Source of the DNA: Oceanibaculum pacificum | GTDB lineage: Bacteria > Pseudomonadota > Alphaproteobacteria > Oceanibaculales > Oceanibaculaceae | NCBI RefSeq assembly: GCF_001618175.1 | Contig: NZ_LPXN01000001.1 | Location: forward strand, 121,613-185,612 | Length of the DNA stretch: 64,000 nt | Direction of reading: 5' to 3' | Part shown: positions 1-10,177 of the stretch, piece by piece | Numbering within the stretch: the stretch's first letter is position 1 | Layout: each line of letters opens with the position of its first letter | Translations under genes and position numbers: made by a program | Notes under the pieces: model-generated | Database searches by the model: none | What the model was told of the DNA's origin: nothing | The model's input: the letters and a program-made list of their open reading frames with translations, nothing else

Positions 1-49
1 ACGCGCCGGCGCGGCACTGACGGCGCTTCGAGAGGATGAGGCAGGCGAG

Positions 50-268
50 ATGAGCGAGACGGATACCCGGCGCGGCGGCGGGGTCGATCCCAAGCTGCTG
101 GAAATTCTGGTCTGCCCGCTGACCAAGGCGGGCCTGCGCTACGATGCCGATCGACAGGAGCTGATCAGCGACCAGGCGCGGCTGGCCTACCCGATCCGCG
201 ACGGCATCCCGATCATGCTGATCGACGAGGCGCGACAGCTCGCCGACGAGGAAATTCAGCGGCGATGA
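50..268 (+). CDS. Trm112 family protein
   Basis: 72-residue protein of the Trm112/UPF0434 family. The core '[17 protein letters not shown]', followed by '[18 protein letters not shown]', is the family signature (residues about 17-60). Members are small beta-rich proteins; eukaryotic Trm112 activates methyltransferases, while the bacterial role is not well defined. The stop overlaps the next start (ATGA), so it is cotranscribed with the DUF971 gene. The reading frame is open upstream to the window edge, so a start further upstream cannot be excluded, but the family normally begins close to this ATG. Confidence 0.9.
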   Translation: MSETDTRRGGGVDPKLLEILVCPLTKAGLRYDADRQELISDQARLAYPIRDGIPIMLIDEARQLADEEIQRR

Positions 269-651
269 GCGACGGCTTCGACACCGAGCACTGGCCGACC
301 GAGCTGAAGCTGCGCAAGGCGGAGAAGGCGCTGGAGGTCAGTTTCGACAATGGCAGGCAGTTTGTTCTGCCAGCGGAATATCTGCGTGTCGAAAGCCCCT
401 CGGCCGAGGTTCAGGGCCACGGCCCGTCGCAGAAGAAGGTGGTCGCCGGGCGCGCCCATGTCGGCATCATGCGCCTGGAGCCGGTCGGCAATTACGCGGT
501 GCGCATCATCTTCGACGATCTGCACGATACCGGCATCTTCTCCTGGCGGTATCTGTATGAGCTGGGCGAGCGCCAGGAAGAGCTGTGGGGCAACTACCTG
601 AAAGCCCTGGAAAAGAGCGGCCTGTCGCGCGAACCGAAACGGCGCGGTTAG
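265..651 (+). CDS. DUF971 domain protein
   Basis: 128-residue protein consisting of one DUF971 domain, related to the N-terminal domain of gamma-butyrobetaine hydroxylase. Characteristic stretches are '[21 protein letters not shown]' near the N-terminus and '[23 protein letters not shown]' around residues 75-97. Bacterial members are often linked to iron-sulfur cluster functions, but no activity can be read from this sequence. It is coupled to the Trm112 gene by a 4-bp overlap and its end overlaps the convergent hydroxylase gene by 4 bases. Confidence 0.88.
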   Translation: MSDGFDTEHWPTELKLRKAEKALEVSFDNGRQFVLPAEYLRVESPSAEVQGHGPSQKKVVAGRAHVGIMRLEPVGNYAVRIIFDDLHDTGIFSWRYLYELGERQEELWGNYLKALEKSGLSREPKRRG

Positions 652-1883
652 CGCGGGCCCTGCCCCAGCAGCATCCCCAGGCTGCCGCCCATCGTGCCCA
701 TGGCGTGGCGCATGAACAGATGCTTCAGCGGCGGCAGCCGGTTCACCGTGGCGAGGCCCAGCCGGCGCGCCAGCCGCACCGGCGCCAGATCGTTGGAGAA
801 TAGCCGGTTCAGCCCGTCCGTGGCGGCGATCAGCCCCAGCGTGTCGACCCGGCGCCGGCGCGCATACTCGTCCAGCAACGATTTGTCGCCGAGATCGAGG
901 CCCAGCCCCTGCGCCTCGCCCAGTATATCGGCCAGGACCGCGATATCGCGCAATCCGAGGTTAAGCCCCTGCCCGGCGATCGGGTGGATGGCGTGCGCCG
1001 CATCGCCGATCAGCGCCAGCCGGTGGTCGGTCGTGCGCGACGCCAGCAGCAGCGACAGAGGATAGCTCCAGCGCCGGCCCAGCAGGGTCAGCCTGCCGTA
1101 ATAATCGCCAAACCGCCTGTTCATTTCGATACTGAAATCAGCGTCGTCCAGCGCCAGCATGGCGGGGGCCAGTGCTTGCCGTTCGGTCCAGACGATGGAG
1201 GCGCGGTGCGGATGGCCGGGAATCCCGGTCATCGGCAGCAGCGCGAAGGGGCCGGCCGGCAGGAAACGCTCATGCGCGATGCCCCGGTGCGGCCGTTCCA
1301 GGCTGACCGAGCAGACAATGCCGGTCTGCGGATAATCCCAGCGGGTGGCACGGATGCCGGCGGCTTCCCGCGTCGGTGACTGCTTGCCGTCGGCGGCGAC
1401 CGCCAAGGCGGCGCGGATTGTGCGCCCGTCCGACAGATGCGCGACCACGCGGCCGGCGCCGCGCTCCAGCCGCTCGACGGCGGCGGGCGCGATCACCGTC
1501 AGCCCCCCGGTTTCCCCGGCCGCCTTGGCGAGCACGCGGCGGGTGACCGTATTCTCGACGATCCAGCCCATCGGATCGCTACCGATTTCGCGATGGTCAT
1601 AATGCAGGAACAGCCTGGAATCGCCGTCCGAGACGCGGATATCCAGAATGGGTCCGGCTTGCGCCGCCATATCCGCCCAAAGCCCGAGCGAGTCCAGCAG
1701 TTGCTGGGAGCCAAGCGCGATGGCGGAGCCGCGCCCGTCATAGGCGGCGTCGGTCATGATCTCCAAGGGCTGGCGGTCGATCACGCAGGCGGCGATGCCG
1801 CGCAACGCCAGCGCCCGGCCGAGCGTGAGCCCGACCAGCCCGCCGCCGATAATCGCCACATCCGCCTTCAACTCGTTTTTCAT
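648..1883 (-). CDS. UbiH/UbiF/COQ6-family FAD-dependent hydroxylase
   Basis: 411-residue flavoprotein monooxygenase of the ubiquinone-biosynthesis hydroxylase family, which adds a hydroxyl group to the polyprenyl-aromatic ring. Visible motifs are the Rossmann GxGxxG 'IIGGGLVG' at residues 11-18, the DG motif 'AADGKQS' near 163-169 and the second FAD motif 'GDAAHAIHP' near 293-301. The start is placed at the ATG seven residues before the Rossmann strand; a longer open frame exists upstream but adds a non-homologous leader. Which ring position it modifies (UbiH, UbiF, UbiI or UbiL type) cannot be told from sequence alone. It lies alone, convergent with DUF971 and divergent from glnK. Confidence 0.88.
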   Translation of the reverse strand: MKNELKADVAIIGGGLVGLTLGRALALRGIAACVIDRQPLEIMTDAAYDGRGSAIALGSQQLLDSLGLWADMAAQAGPILDIRVSDGDSRLFLHYDHREIGSDPMGWIVENTVTRRVLAKAAGETGGLTVIAPAAVERLERGAGRVVAHLSDGRTIRAALAVAADGKQSPTREAAGIRATRWDYPQTGIVCSVSLERPHRGIAHERFLPAGPFALLPMTGIPGHPHRASIVWTERQALAPAMLALDDADFSIEMNRRFGDYYGRLTLLGRRWSYPLSLLLASRTTDHRLALIGDAAHAIHPIAGQGLNLGLRDIAVLADILGEAQGLGLDLGDKSLLDEYARRRRVDTLGLIAATDGLNRLFSNDLAPVRLARRLGLATVNRLPPLKHLFMRHAMGTMGGSLGMLLGQGPR

Positions 1884-1982
1884 CGCCCCGACCCGGTTCC
1901 GGCTCGCCCTGATTATGCGGGTTAGTGTGGGTCGACCCCGTGCCGCTGTCCAGCGGACCGAGTGTCGCGCAATGGCGGCTAA

Positions 1983-2525
<543 letters not shown>

Positions 2526-2542
2526 GGGATTGCGAGGAGGCA

Positions 2543-3901
2543 ATGATGAAGGGGTTTAACAAGGGGCTCGCAAAGGCCGTCGGCACGCTCGCATTGATCG
2601 CAGCGCCGCTGGCCCTTATGGCGTCGCCCGCCAAGGCCGAAGTCTCCGAGGAGACGGCTTTTATCTTCAATACGTTTTCGTTCCTGATGTGCGGCGCGCT
2701 GGTCATGTGGATGGCCGCGGGTTTCGCCATGCTGGAATCGGGCCTGGTGCGGTCCAAGAACACCGCCACCATCTGCTTGAAGAACATCACCATCTACGCC
2801 GTCGCCGGCATCATGTACTACGTCATCGGCTACAGCCTGATGTATACCGACGTCAGCGGCTGGATCGGCTCGATCTCGTTCTTCTACAACACCTCGGACG
2901 CCGAGCTGGCGCTCCTGGGCGCCGACGAGCCGACGGCCGAGCAGGTCGCCGCCGTGGTCGAGAATGGCTATTCGGTGATGTCCGACTGGTTCTTCCAGAT
3001 GGTGTTCGTCGCCACCGCGGCCTCGATCGTCTCGGGCACGCTGGCCGAGCGCATCAAATTCTGGCCGTTCATCATCTTCACCACCGTGCTGACCGCCATC
3101 CTCTACCCGATCCAGGGTTCCTGGACCTGGGGCGGCGGCTGGCTCAGCGAGATGGGCTTCAGCGACTTCGCCGGTTCGACCATCGTCCATTCCGTGGGCG
3201 GCTGGGCGGCGCTGGTGGGCGCCATCATCCTCGGCCCGCGCAAGGGCAAGTTCACCGCTGACGGCCGTATCGCGCCGATGCCGGGCTCGAACCTGCCGCT
3301 GGCCACGCTGGGCACCTTCATCCTGTGGCTCGGCTGGTTTGGCTTCAATGGCGGCTCGCAGCTGGCCCTCGGCTCGGCGCTGGACGCCTCGGCCATGGCC
3401 ATCGTGTTCGCCAACACCAACCTGGCGGCCTGCGGCGGCGTCGTGGCTGCCTGCCTGCTGACCCAGCTGATGTACGGCAAGATCGACCTGACGATGGCCC
3501 TGAACGGCGCCATTGGCGGCCTGGTGTCGATCACCGCCGGCCCTGACCTGACCAATCACTTCTGGTCGATCGTCATCGGCGGCGTTGGTGGCGTGTTGGT
3601 CGTGGTCGCGGTCCCGCTGCTCGACAAGCTGAAGATCGACGATGTGGTCGGCGCCATCCCGGCCCATCTGGTCTGCGGCATCTGGGGCACGCTCGCGGTC
3701 GGCATCTTCGGCGCCGGCAGCCTGGTCACCCAGCTCACCGGCATCGTCGCCATCGCGATCTTCATGATCGTGACCAGCGCGATTTTCTGGCTGATCCTCA
3801 AATTCACCGTCGGCATCCGCGTGCCGGAGGAGGAAGAGGTGCTCGGTCAGGACAAGGTCGAGCTGGGCATGGAAGCCTATCCGGAGTTCGGCCGCTCCTA
3901 A
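2543..3901 (+). CDS. amtB: Ammonium transporter AmtB
   Basis: About 452 residues: a cleavable signal peptide ('LALIAAPLALMASPAKA') followed by an Amt domain of about 11 hydrophobic segments. The two pore histidines are visible in 'STIVHSVGG' and 'GAIPAHLVCGIWG'. It forms a trimeric ammonium channel in the inner membrane that GlnK plugs under nitrogen sufficiency. A GCGAGGAGG ribosome site precedes two adjacent ATGs (2543 and 2546); either may be used. It lies 17 bases after glnK, so it is one operon, and is followed by a strong hairpin terminator. Confidence 0.95.
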   Translation: MMKGFNKGLAKAVGTLALIAAPLALMASPAKAEVSEETAFIFNTFSFLMCGALVMWMAAGFAMLESGLVRSKNTATICLKNITIYAVAGIMYYVIGYSLMYTDVSGWIGSISFFYNTSDAELALLGADEPTAEQVAAVVENGYSVMSDWFFQMVFVATAASIVSGTLAERIKFWPFIIFTTVLTAILYPIQGSWTWGGGWLSEMGFSDFAGSTIVHSVGGWAALVGAIILGPRKGKFTADGRIAPMPGSNLPLATLGTFILWLGWFGFNGGSQLALGSALDASAMAIVFANTNLAACGGVVAACLLTQLMYGKIDLTMALNGAIGGLVSITAGPDLTNHFWSIVIGGVGGVLVVVAVPLLDKLKIDDVVGAIPAHLVCGIWGTLAVGIFGAGSLVTQLTGIVAIAIFMIVTSAIFWLILKFTVGIRVPEEEEVLGQDKVELGMEAYPEFGRS

Positions 3902-3927
3902 GCTGCCGGAAGACGGGGTAAAACAGG

Positions 3928-3955
3928 GCCCGGGCGGGAAACCGCCCGGGCTTTT
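3928..3955 (+). terminator. Rho-independent terminator of glnK-amtB
   Basis: A perfect 10-bp G+C-rich stem (GCCCGGGCGG / CCGCCCGGGC) with a GAAA loop is followed by TTTTGTTT, 27 bases after the amtB stop. Confidence 0.9.
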
Positions 3956-4014
3956 GTTTGTCCGCCGCCACTCACCTCAGAAAGACTCTGAACGAATCGC
4001 CTTAGCCTTCTGTA

Positions 4015-4042
4015 TTGTCTTTATTTTGACCGCAGTTATAGT
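4015..4042 (+). promoter_or_regulatory. Sigma-70-type promoter of the aminotransferase-ftsK run
   Basis: TTGTCT-N16-TATAGT. Transcription would begin near 4049, leaving about 50 bases of leader before the ATG at 4100. This supports 4100 over the ATG at 4058 as the start of the next gene. Confidence 0.5.
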
Positions 4043-4099
4043 ACGGCGGAGGGGGGCGTGGATCGTCCGCGCCCGATGTTGCGATTCTGCCAGGCGCCC

Positions 4100-5305
4100 A
4101 TGTTCAACGACCGGCTCGACCCGCTCGCCGATTATCCGTTCCGCAAGCTTGCCGCCCTGCTCGATCCGATCCAGCCGGTCTGCAACGACGCGCCGGTCAT
4201 GCTGTCGGTCGGCGAGCCGCAAAACCAGCCGCCCGCTTTCATCAAGGATGTGCTGAGCGAGAATGCGCATCTATGGAACAAATATCCGCCGGCGCTGGCC
4301 ACCCCGGCCTACCGGCAGGCGGTCGCCGACTGGCTGACGATGCGCTACAAGCTGCCCGCCGGCTTTGTCGATCCCGACCGCAATATCGTTCCCGTGCCGG
4401 GCACGCGCGAGCCGCTGTTCATGCTGGCGCTGGTGGCCATTCCGCAGTCCAAGGGCGGCGGCCGGCCGGTGGTGCTGATGCCCAGCCCCTCCTATCACGT
4501 CTATCGCGGGGCGGCGATGGCCGCCAATGCGGAGAGTGTCTATCTGCCGGCGACGGCCGAAAGCAATTTCCTGCCCGACCCGGCGACAGTGTCGAAGGCG
4601 GTGCTCGACCGCACTGCGATCTGCTATCTCTGCACGCCGTCCAACCCGCAGGGCACGATGGGCGATCTCGCTTATCTGAAAAGCTGGATCAAGCTGGCGC
4701 GCGAGCATGATTTCGTGCTGGCGGTCGATGAATGCTACGCGGAGATTTACGATGTCCAGCCGCCGTCGGGCGCGCTGGAGGCCTGTGCGGCGCTGGGTGA
4801 CGGGCCCTATGGCACGGCGATGGACAATGTCGTGGTGTTTCACTCGCTGTCCAAGCGCTCCTCCGCGCCGGGCCTGCGCGCCGGCTTCATGGCCGGCGAC
4901 GCCCGGGTGATGGCGCGCTATGCCGAGCTGATCGGCTATGCCTGCACGCCGATGCCGCTGCCCATCGTCGCCGCCGCCACTGCGGTGTGGCGCGACGAGG
5001 CGCATGTCGCGGTGAATCAGAAGATGTATCGCGGCAATTTCGACATCGCGACCCGGCTGCTGGATGGCAAGGCGGGTTATTTCCGGCCGCAGGCGGGGTT
5101 TTTCCTGTGGCTCGATGTCGGCGATGGCGAGGCGACCTGCGCGCGGCTGTGGAAGGAGGCGGCGATCCGCACCATCCCGGGCGCCTATATGGCGGTGCCG
5201 GATGCGAAGGGCGTCAATCCCGGCGCGCCCTATATCCGCGTGGCGCTGGTCTACGACAATGACGTGACGGAGGAAGCGCTGGGCCGCCTGGCCCGCGCGC
5301 TTTAG
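4100..5305 (+). CDS. Class I/II aminotransferase, succinyldiaminopimelate-transaminase-like (DapC-type)
   Basis: 401-residue fold-type I PLP enzyme. The substrate-side N-terminus is '[16 protein letters not shown]', the segment '[10 protein letters not shown]' and '[10 protein letters not shown]' bind the cofactor, and the Schiff-base lysine lies in '[16 protein letters not shown]'. The N-terminus matches alphaproteobacterial enzymes annotated as N-succinyldiaminopimelate aminotransferase, which transfer the amino group from glutamate during lysine and peptidoglycan precursor synthesis. Substrate specificity is inferred from family resemblance. It is followed 20 bases later by ftsK, a conserved alphaproteobacterial neighbour. 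Confidence 0.85.
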   Translation: MFNDRLDPLADYPFRKLAALLDPIQPVCNDAPVMLSVGEPQNQPPAFIKDVLSENAHLWNKYPPALATPAYRQAVADWLTMRYKLPAGFVDPDRNIVPVPGTREPLFMLALVAIPQSKGGGRPVVLMPSPSYHVYRGAAMAANAESVYLPATAESNFLPDPATVSKAVLDRTAICYLCTPSNPQGTMGDLAYLKSWIKLAREHDFVLAVDECYAEIYDVQPPSGALEACAALGDGPYGTAMDNVVVFHSLSKRSSAPGLRAGFMAGDARVMARYAELIGYACTPMPLPIVAAATAVWRDEAHVAVNQKMYRGNFDIATRLLDGKAGYFRPQAGFFLWLDVGDGEATCARLWKEAAIRTIPGAYMAVPDAKGVNPGAPYIRVALVYDNDVTEEALGRLARAL

Positions 5306-5325
5306 GGCGACAGAGAGGAGGGGGC

Positions 5326-7758
5326 ATGGCGAGCACCGGCAGCAGCACGAACCGCAGCGTTCTCTTTCCGCCCGGCTTCGGCGCCTTTGTGCGCCGGCGG
5401 TTGATCGGTCTCGCCGGCTTTGTTCTGATCGGGCTGGCGCTCGCCCTTGCCGTCGCCATGTCCGGCTATCAGCCGGGCGATCCCTCGCTGAACACCGCCA
5501 CCGCCGGCCCGGCGCAAAACTGGCTGGGCCTGCCCGGCGCGCTGACGGCGGATTTGCTACTGCAGACGCTGGGGCTGGGCGGCGGGCTGCTGGCGCTGGT
5601 GATCGCCGCTTGGGGCTATCGCCTGGCGGCCGGGCTGGGCCTCGCCAACCCCTGGCTGCGCGCCGCCCTGTTGCCGTTCGGCCTGCTGGCTGGGGCGATG
5701 GCGCTGGCGACCCTGACGCCGCCGGCCGGCTGGCCGCTGGTCAGCGGCCTGGGCGGCTTCACCGGCACCTTGCTGCTGGCGAAGATAAGCGGGCTATTGC
5801 CGCTGGTCGGGGCCTCGATATCGCTGGCGCTGGTCGGCATGATCGCTGGGGGCCTCGCGACCATCCTGCTGCTTTATGTGCTGGGCTTCTCGATCCGCGA
5901 ATGGTGGGTCTTCCTGCGCAATGCCGGCCGCATGCTGTGGGCCGGCGGCCGGCTGACCTACCGCGCCGCCGCCGCCGGCGGGCAGATGGGCGGGGCCGCC
6001 GCCAAGGCCGGTTTCGATATGGCGAAACGCGGCGTGCGCCAGGAGCCCAGCCTCGCCGGCAGGGCGTCGGCGCGTGACCGGCTGATCGAGCGCGACCGGG
6101 AGGATGAAGAGGAGGCCCCGCGCCCCGTTCGCGCCCGCATCGACGCGCCGCTGGAGCGCGCGCCCCGTGGCGAATCGCGGCCGGAACCCCGGGTCGAACG
6201 CAAGCCGCAAAAGACCCCGGTGAAGCAGGCCAGCCTCGACCTCGTGCCCGATGGCGCTTACCAGCTGCCGGACATCGACCTTCTGGAGCCGCCGAAGCCT
6301 GGCCGTCGCGTCGGCCCGGACCAGGAAGCGCTGGAGGCCAATGCCCGGCTGCTGGAAACCGTGCTGTCGGATTTCGGCGTGAAGGGCGAGATTGTGAAAA
6401 TCCGTCCCGGCCCGGTCGTCACCCTGTACGAGCTGGAGCCGGCGCCGGGCACCAAATCTTCGCGCGTCATCGGCCTGTCGGACGATATCGCCCGCTCGAT
6501 GAGCGCCGTGTCGGTGCGCGTCGCCGTGGTGCCGGGGCGCAGCGTCATCGGCATTGAGCTGCCGAACCAGAATCGCGAGACGGTGCTGCTGCGCGAGACC
6601 TTCGAGGCGGAGAGCTACGAGCGCAGCGCCGCCAAGCTGCCGCTGGCGCTGGGCAAGGATATCGGCGGCGTGCCGGTGATTGCCGACCTGGCGCGCATGC
6701 CGCATCTGCTGGTCGCCGGCACCACCGGCTCAGGCAAGTCGGTGGCGGTCAATGCGATGATCCTGTCGCTGCTCTACAAGCTGCCGCCGGAACGCTGCCG
6801 TTTCATCATGATCGATCCGAAGATGCTGGAGCTGTCGATCTATGACGGCATCCCGCATCTGCTGGCGCCGGTGGTCACCGACCCCTCCAAGGCGGTGGTG
6901 GCGCTGAAATGGACCGTGCGCGAGATGGAGAACCGCTATCGCGGCATGTCCAAGCTCGGCGTGCGCAATATCGACGGCTACAATCTGCGCCTGGCGGAGG
7001 CGCGCAAGAAGGGCGAGGTGCTGAAGCGCCGCGTTCAGACCGGCTTCGACGGCGAGACCGGCAAGCCGGTCTTCGAGGACGAGCCGCTGGATCTGGAACC
7101 GCTGCCCTACATCGTCGTCGTGGTCGACGAGATGGCCGACCTGATGCTGGTCGCCGGCAAGGATATCGAGGCGGCGATCCAGCGCCTGGCGCAGATGGCG
7201 CGCGCGGCGGGCATTCACATCATCATGGCGACGCAGCGCCCGTCGGTAGACGTCATCACCGGCACGATCAAGGCGAATTTTCCGACCCGCATCAGCTTCC
7301 AGGTCACCTCCAAGATCGACAGCCGCACCATCCTGGGCGAGGGCGGGGCGGAAACCCTGCTGGGCCAGGGCGATATGCTCTACATGGCCGGCGGCGGACG
7401 CCTGACGCGCGTGCACGGCCCCTTCGTCAGCGATCTTGAGGTCGAGGATGTGGTGCGCCATCTGAAGGCGCAGGGCGTGCCCGACTATATCGAATCGGTG
7501 ACCGAGGAAGATGATTTCAGCGGCGATCTGGCCGGCCTTGGCGGTGGCGATGGCGAGGAGCGCGACGATTTGTACGACAAGGCGGTGGAGCTGGTGGCGC
7601 GCGAACGCAAATGTTCGACCAGCTTCATCCAGCGCTATCTCCAGATCGGCTATAACCGCGCCGCCCGTCTGGTCGAGCGGATGGAAGCGGAAGGCATGAT
7701 TTCCAAGGCCAACCATGTCGGCAAGCGGGAAGTGCTGCTGCGGGACCCGGATGAGTGA
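5326..7758 (+). CDS. ftsK: DNA translocase FtsK
   Basis: 810-residue septal DNA pump. Four hydrophobic segments occupy about residues 20-195, followed by a charged linker (about 230-310), then the motor domain with Walker A 'GTTGSGKS' near residue 465 and Walker B '[12 protein letters not shown]'. The C-terminal gamma winged-helix domain ('[26 protein letters not shown]') reads KOPS sequences. It coordinates chromosome dimer resolution and segregation with division. The linker is short compared with E. coli FtsK, as usual in alphaproteobacteria. It lies in an operon-like run between the aminotransferase and lolA. Confidence 0.97.
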   Translation: MASTGSSTNRSVLFPPGFGAFVRRRLIGLAGFVLIGLALALAVAMSGYQPGDPSLNTATAGPAQNWLGLPGALTADLLLQTLGLGGGLLALVIAAWGYRLAAGLGLANPWLRAALLPFGLLAGAMALATLTPPAGWPLVSGLGGFTGTLLLAKISGLLPLVGASISLALVGMIAGGLATILLLYVLGFSIREWWVFLRNAGRMLWAGGRLTYRAAAAGGQMGGAAAKAGFDMAKRGVRQEPSLAGRASARDRLIERDREDEEEAPRPVRARIDAPLERAPRGESRPEPRVERKPQKTPVKQASLDLVPDGAYQLPDIDLLEPPKPGRRVGPDQEALEANARLLETVLSDFGVKGEIVKIRPGPVVTLYELEPAPGTKSSRVIGLSDDIARSMSAVSVRVAVVPGRSVIGIELPNQNRETVLLRETFEAESYERSAAKLPLALGKDIGGVPVIADLARMPHLLVAGTTGSGKSVAVNAMILSLLYKLPPERCRFIMIDPKMLELSIYDGIPHLLAPVVTDPSKAVVALKWTVREMENRYRGMSKLGVRNIDGYNLRLAEARKKGEVLKRRVQTGFDGETGKPVFEDEPLDLEPLPYIVVVVDEMADLMLVAGKDIEAAIQRLAQMARAAGIHIIMATQRPSVDVITGTIKANFPTRISFQVTSKIDSRTILGEGGAETLLGQGDMLYMAGGGRLTRVHGPFVSDLEVEDVVRHLKAQGVPDYIESVTEEDDFSGDLAGLGGGDGEERDDLYDKAVELVARERKCSTSFIQRYLQIGYNRAARLVERMEAEGMISKANHVGKREVLLRDPDE

Positions 7759-7864
7759 TCCGCAGATGAGGAATCGCTGGAACCACGAAGGCGAGGCAAG
7801 GCGAATTCAGGGCATTTTGGGGGCGGCGCTTGCTGCGGCGGGATGGGGTACCTATTTCCGATCC

Positions 7865-8527
7865 ATGCGAAGTGTCCCCCTACTCGCAGCCCTGGTCGCC
7901 GGTGTCCTCGGACTGCACGCCCCCCCCTCCGCAGCCTTGGAGCCGGCGACCACCCCTCCCGTTCAATTAGCGGCCGCTGATTCGCGGGTCGATCGCGAGA
8001 CGATCCAGCGAATCGAGGATTATCTGAATAATATCAAGACCATGCAGGCCGATTTCCTGCAGACGGCCTCGACCGGTCAGAGCGCCAATGGCACGCTCTA
8101 TCTGTCGCGCCCCGGCAAGATCCGCGTGCAGTATGAGGAGCCGGATCCCGCCTTCCTGATGGCGAATGGCACCATGCTGGTCTATGTCGATCAGACGCTG
8201 AACCAGGAAAGCTATGTGCCGGTCAGCGCCACGCCGGTGGCCTTTCTGCTGGATGACACCATCAAGCTGTCCGGCGACGTGACCGTGACGGACATGGTGA
8301 AGGAGAACAACGTCATCCGCGTCAATCTGGTGCAGACCAAGGAACGCGATGCCGGTTCCCTCTCGCTGGTGTTCAGCGATGTGCCGCTGGAGTTGCGGCA
8401 ATGGACGGTGACCGATCCGCAGGGCGTGCAGACGCGGATCACGCTGAACAATACCAGCTATGGCCGTCAGCTCGATCCCGGCCTGTTCCGCCACCAGCAG
8501 ACCCTGCCGCAGGCCCCGCGCAACTAG
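7865..8527 (+). CDS. lolA: Outer-membrane lipoprotein carrier protein LolA
   Basis: 220-residue periplasmic protein: signal peptide 'MRSVPLLAALVAGVLGLHAPPSAAL', then the LolA fold with 'IEDYLNNIKTMQADFLQTAS', 'GTLYLSRPGKIRVQYEEPD' and 'LRQWTVTDPQGVQTRITLNN'. LolA shuttles lipoproteins from LolCDE to the outer membrane. The ATG directly before the signal peptide was chosen. The gene follows ftsK, the usual order, after a 106-base gap. Eight consecutive C residues (7920-7927) sit in the signal-peptide coding region. Its end overlaps the convergent desaturase-like gene by 4 bases. Confidence 0.92.
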   Translation: MRSVPLLAALVAGVLGLHAPPSAALEPATTPPVQLAAADSRVDRETIQRIEDYLNNIKTMQADFLQTASTGQSANGTLYLSRPGKIRVQYEEPDPAFLMANGTMLVYVDQTLNQESYVPVSATPVAFLLDDTIKLSGDVTVTDMVKENNVIRVNLVQTKERDAGSLSLVFSDVPLELRQWTVTDPQGVQTRITLNNTSYGRQLDPGLFRHQQTLPQAPRN

Positions 8528-9297
8528 CCCTTGCGGAAAGGCTTGGCCAGCAGCCCCAGGAAATCCGCGTCCCGCGTTTCGCCCTCAAGGCCGATCGGAA
8601 GATCGCCTCGGCGGCGTTTTGCGTTGCGCGTCCCGAACAGCCCGTCCCACAGGCTGAGGATGGTGGCGTAGTTGGAATCCGTATCGGACCGGCAGGGGTG
8701 GTGATGCATCCAATGGATCGAGGGCGTCACCACGATGCGCGCCAGCAGCTTTTCCAGCCGTTCCGGCAGGCGGAGGTTCGAGTGGTGGAAGATCGATGCC
8801 ATCAGCACCAGCGCCTCGAAGACGAGAACCGAGACGAGCGGGATGTCGAGCAGCATGATGACGGCCGCCCGCGCGGCGGCCGACAGCAGTACCTCGCCGA
8901 AATGGAAGCGCACCGCCGAACTGGCGTCCAGGAACCGGTCGAGATGGTGCACCGCGTGGAAGCGCCAGAGGAAGGGCAGGACATGGTTGGCCCGATGCCA
9001 CCAATAGATCAGCGCATCCAACACCAACAGGTCGAGCAGCAGCGCCGGCCATCCCTGCCAGGCCGCCGGCCGCCAATCCAGCGTATGCTGGCTGGCGAGC
9101 AGCGTCAGCGGCACCACCGCCAGCGGCGAGAGTACCGCGTTCAGCAGCCATAGCCCGCCATTGCGCGCCAGCCTGGGCCAGCCGCGTGCCTCCACTGGCC
9201 GCGTCGCCGCCGGGACCAGTCGTTCGGCCGCCAGCAGCAGCGCGATCCAGACCCCCACGGCTACGGCCTTCCAGGCCAACAGCGATTCGATGCTCAT
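8524..9297 (-). CDS. Sterol desaturase / fatty acid hydroxylase family membrane protein
   Basis: 257-residue integral membrane di-iron protein. The histidine clusters of the superfamily are present: 'WWHRANHVLPFLWRFHAVHH' and, later, 'HHSNLRLPERL' and 'SIHWMHHHP'. Four or so hydrophobic segments surround them. These enzymes hydroxylate or desaturate lipids with O2; the substrate is unknown (sterol, hopanoid, ornithine lipid and fatty acid are possibilities). It stands alone between lolA and an oppositely oriented amidotransferase operon. Confidence 0.85.
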   Translation of the reverse strand: MSIESLLAWKAVAVGVWIALLLAAERLVPAATRPVEARGWPRLARNGGLWLLNAVLSPLAVVPLTLLASQHTLDWRPAAWQGWPALLLDLLVLDALIYWWHRANHVLPFLWRFHAVHHLDRFLDASSAVRFHFGEVLLSAAARAAVIMLLDIPLVSVLVFEALVLMASIFHHSNLRLPERLEKLLARIVVTPSIHWMHHHPCRSDTDSNYATILSLWDGLFGTRNAKRRRGDLPIGLEGETRDADFLGLLAKPFRKG

Positions 9298-9391
9298 GCC
9301 CCTGATTTATATCTCATCCATCCGGCGGCGAGGGGCAGAGTCTGTGCTGCGCCCCCTTGCCCTGACGCGTCTGCGGTGCTAGCTGATTTCC

Positions 9392-10174
9392 ATGACAAAG
9401 CCTAATATATTGCCCCTGATCGGCGTTACGGCCTGCCGCAAGACGACGGGCGATCATCCGCTGCATTCGGTGTCGGAAAAATACATCACCTGCGTGACCG
9501 ATGCCTCTGGCGGCCTGCCGGTGTTGATCCCCGCCCTGGCCGAAAGGCTGGATTTGCCGGCCCTGGTCGAACGGCTGGACGGTTTGCTGTTGACCGGCAG
9601 CCCGTCGAATGTCGAGCCGCATAATTACGCCCGGTCGGACCTCGATCCCGGCGATGCGTGCGACGCCAGCCGCGACGCCACCAGCCTGCCGATGATCCGT
9701 GCCGCCATCGCCGCCGGCGTACCGGTGTTCGGCATCTGCCGCGGCATTCAGGAGCTGAACGTGGCGATGGGCGGCAGCCTGCATCAGAAGATCCAGGAGA
9801 TTCCGGGCAAGTTCGATCATCGCATGCGCCGCGACGTCGATTTCGACGCGAAATACCGGCCGGCCCATCCCATCGAGATTACCGAGGGTGGGGTGCTGCA
9901 CCGGTTGCTGGGCGCGCGCAGCGTGCTGGTGAACTCGCTGCACGCCCAGGGCATCGACCGGCTGGGCGAGGGGTTGACGGTCGAGGCGGTGGCGCCGGAC
10001 GGCATCATCGAGTCGGTCAGCGTGGCCCATGCCAAGGCCTTCGCCCTGGCGGTGCAATGGCACCCGGAATGGCCGAGTCTGGAGGAGCCGACCTCCAAGG
10101 CCTTGTTCGCCGCTTTCGGGGAAGCCTGTCGCGCCCGCGCTCTCGCACGCTCCGCAGCCTTAGCCGCGGCCTGA
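9392..10174 (+). CDS. Class I glutamine amidotransferase-like hydrolase (peptidase C26, PuuD family)
   Basis: 260-residue gamma-glutamyl-gamma-aminobutyrate hydrolase-type protein. It opens with 'PLIGVTACRK', has the oxyanion region 'LLLTGSPSNVEP', the nucleophile Cys116 in 'VFGICRGIQELNVAMGG' and the His-Glu pair in 'VQWHPEW' near the C-terminus. Family members cleave gamma-glutamyl amides, for example in polyamine degradation. The rest of a puu pathway is not nearby; it is followed by a flavin reductase (3-base gap) and an FAH hydrolase, so the real substrate is open. Confidence 0.85.
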   Translation: MTKPNILPLIGVTACRKTTGDHPLHSVSEKYITCVTDASGGLPVLIPALAERLDLPALVERLDGLLLTGSPSNVEPHNYARSDLDPGDACDASRDATSLPMIRAAIAAGVPVFGICRGIQELNVAMGGSLHQKIQEIPGKFDHRMRRDVDFDAKYRPAHPIEITEGGVLHRLLGARSVLVNSLHAQGIDRLGEGLTVEAVAPDGIIESVSVAHAKAFALAVQWHPEWPSLEEPTSKALFAAFGEACRARALARSAALAAA

Positions 10175-10177
10175 GCC

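Noticed and set aside
7920..7927. Run of eight C residues in the lolA signal peptide as a phase-variation tract
   Set aside because: LolA is an essential transport protein, and a single C8 run in a G+C-rich genome is expected by chance.
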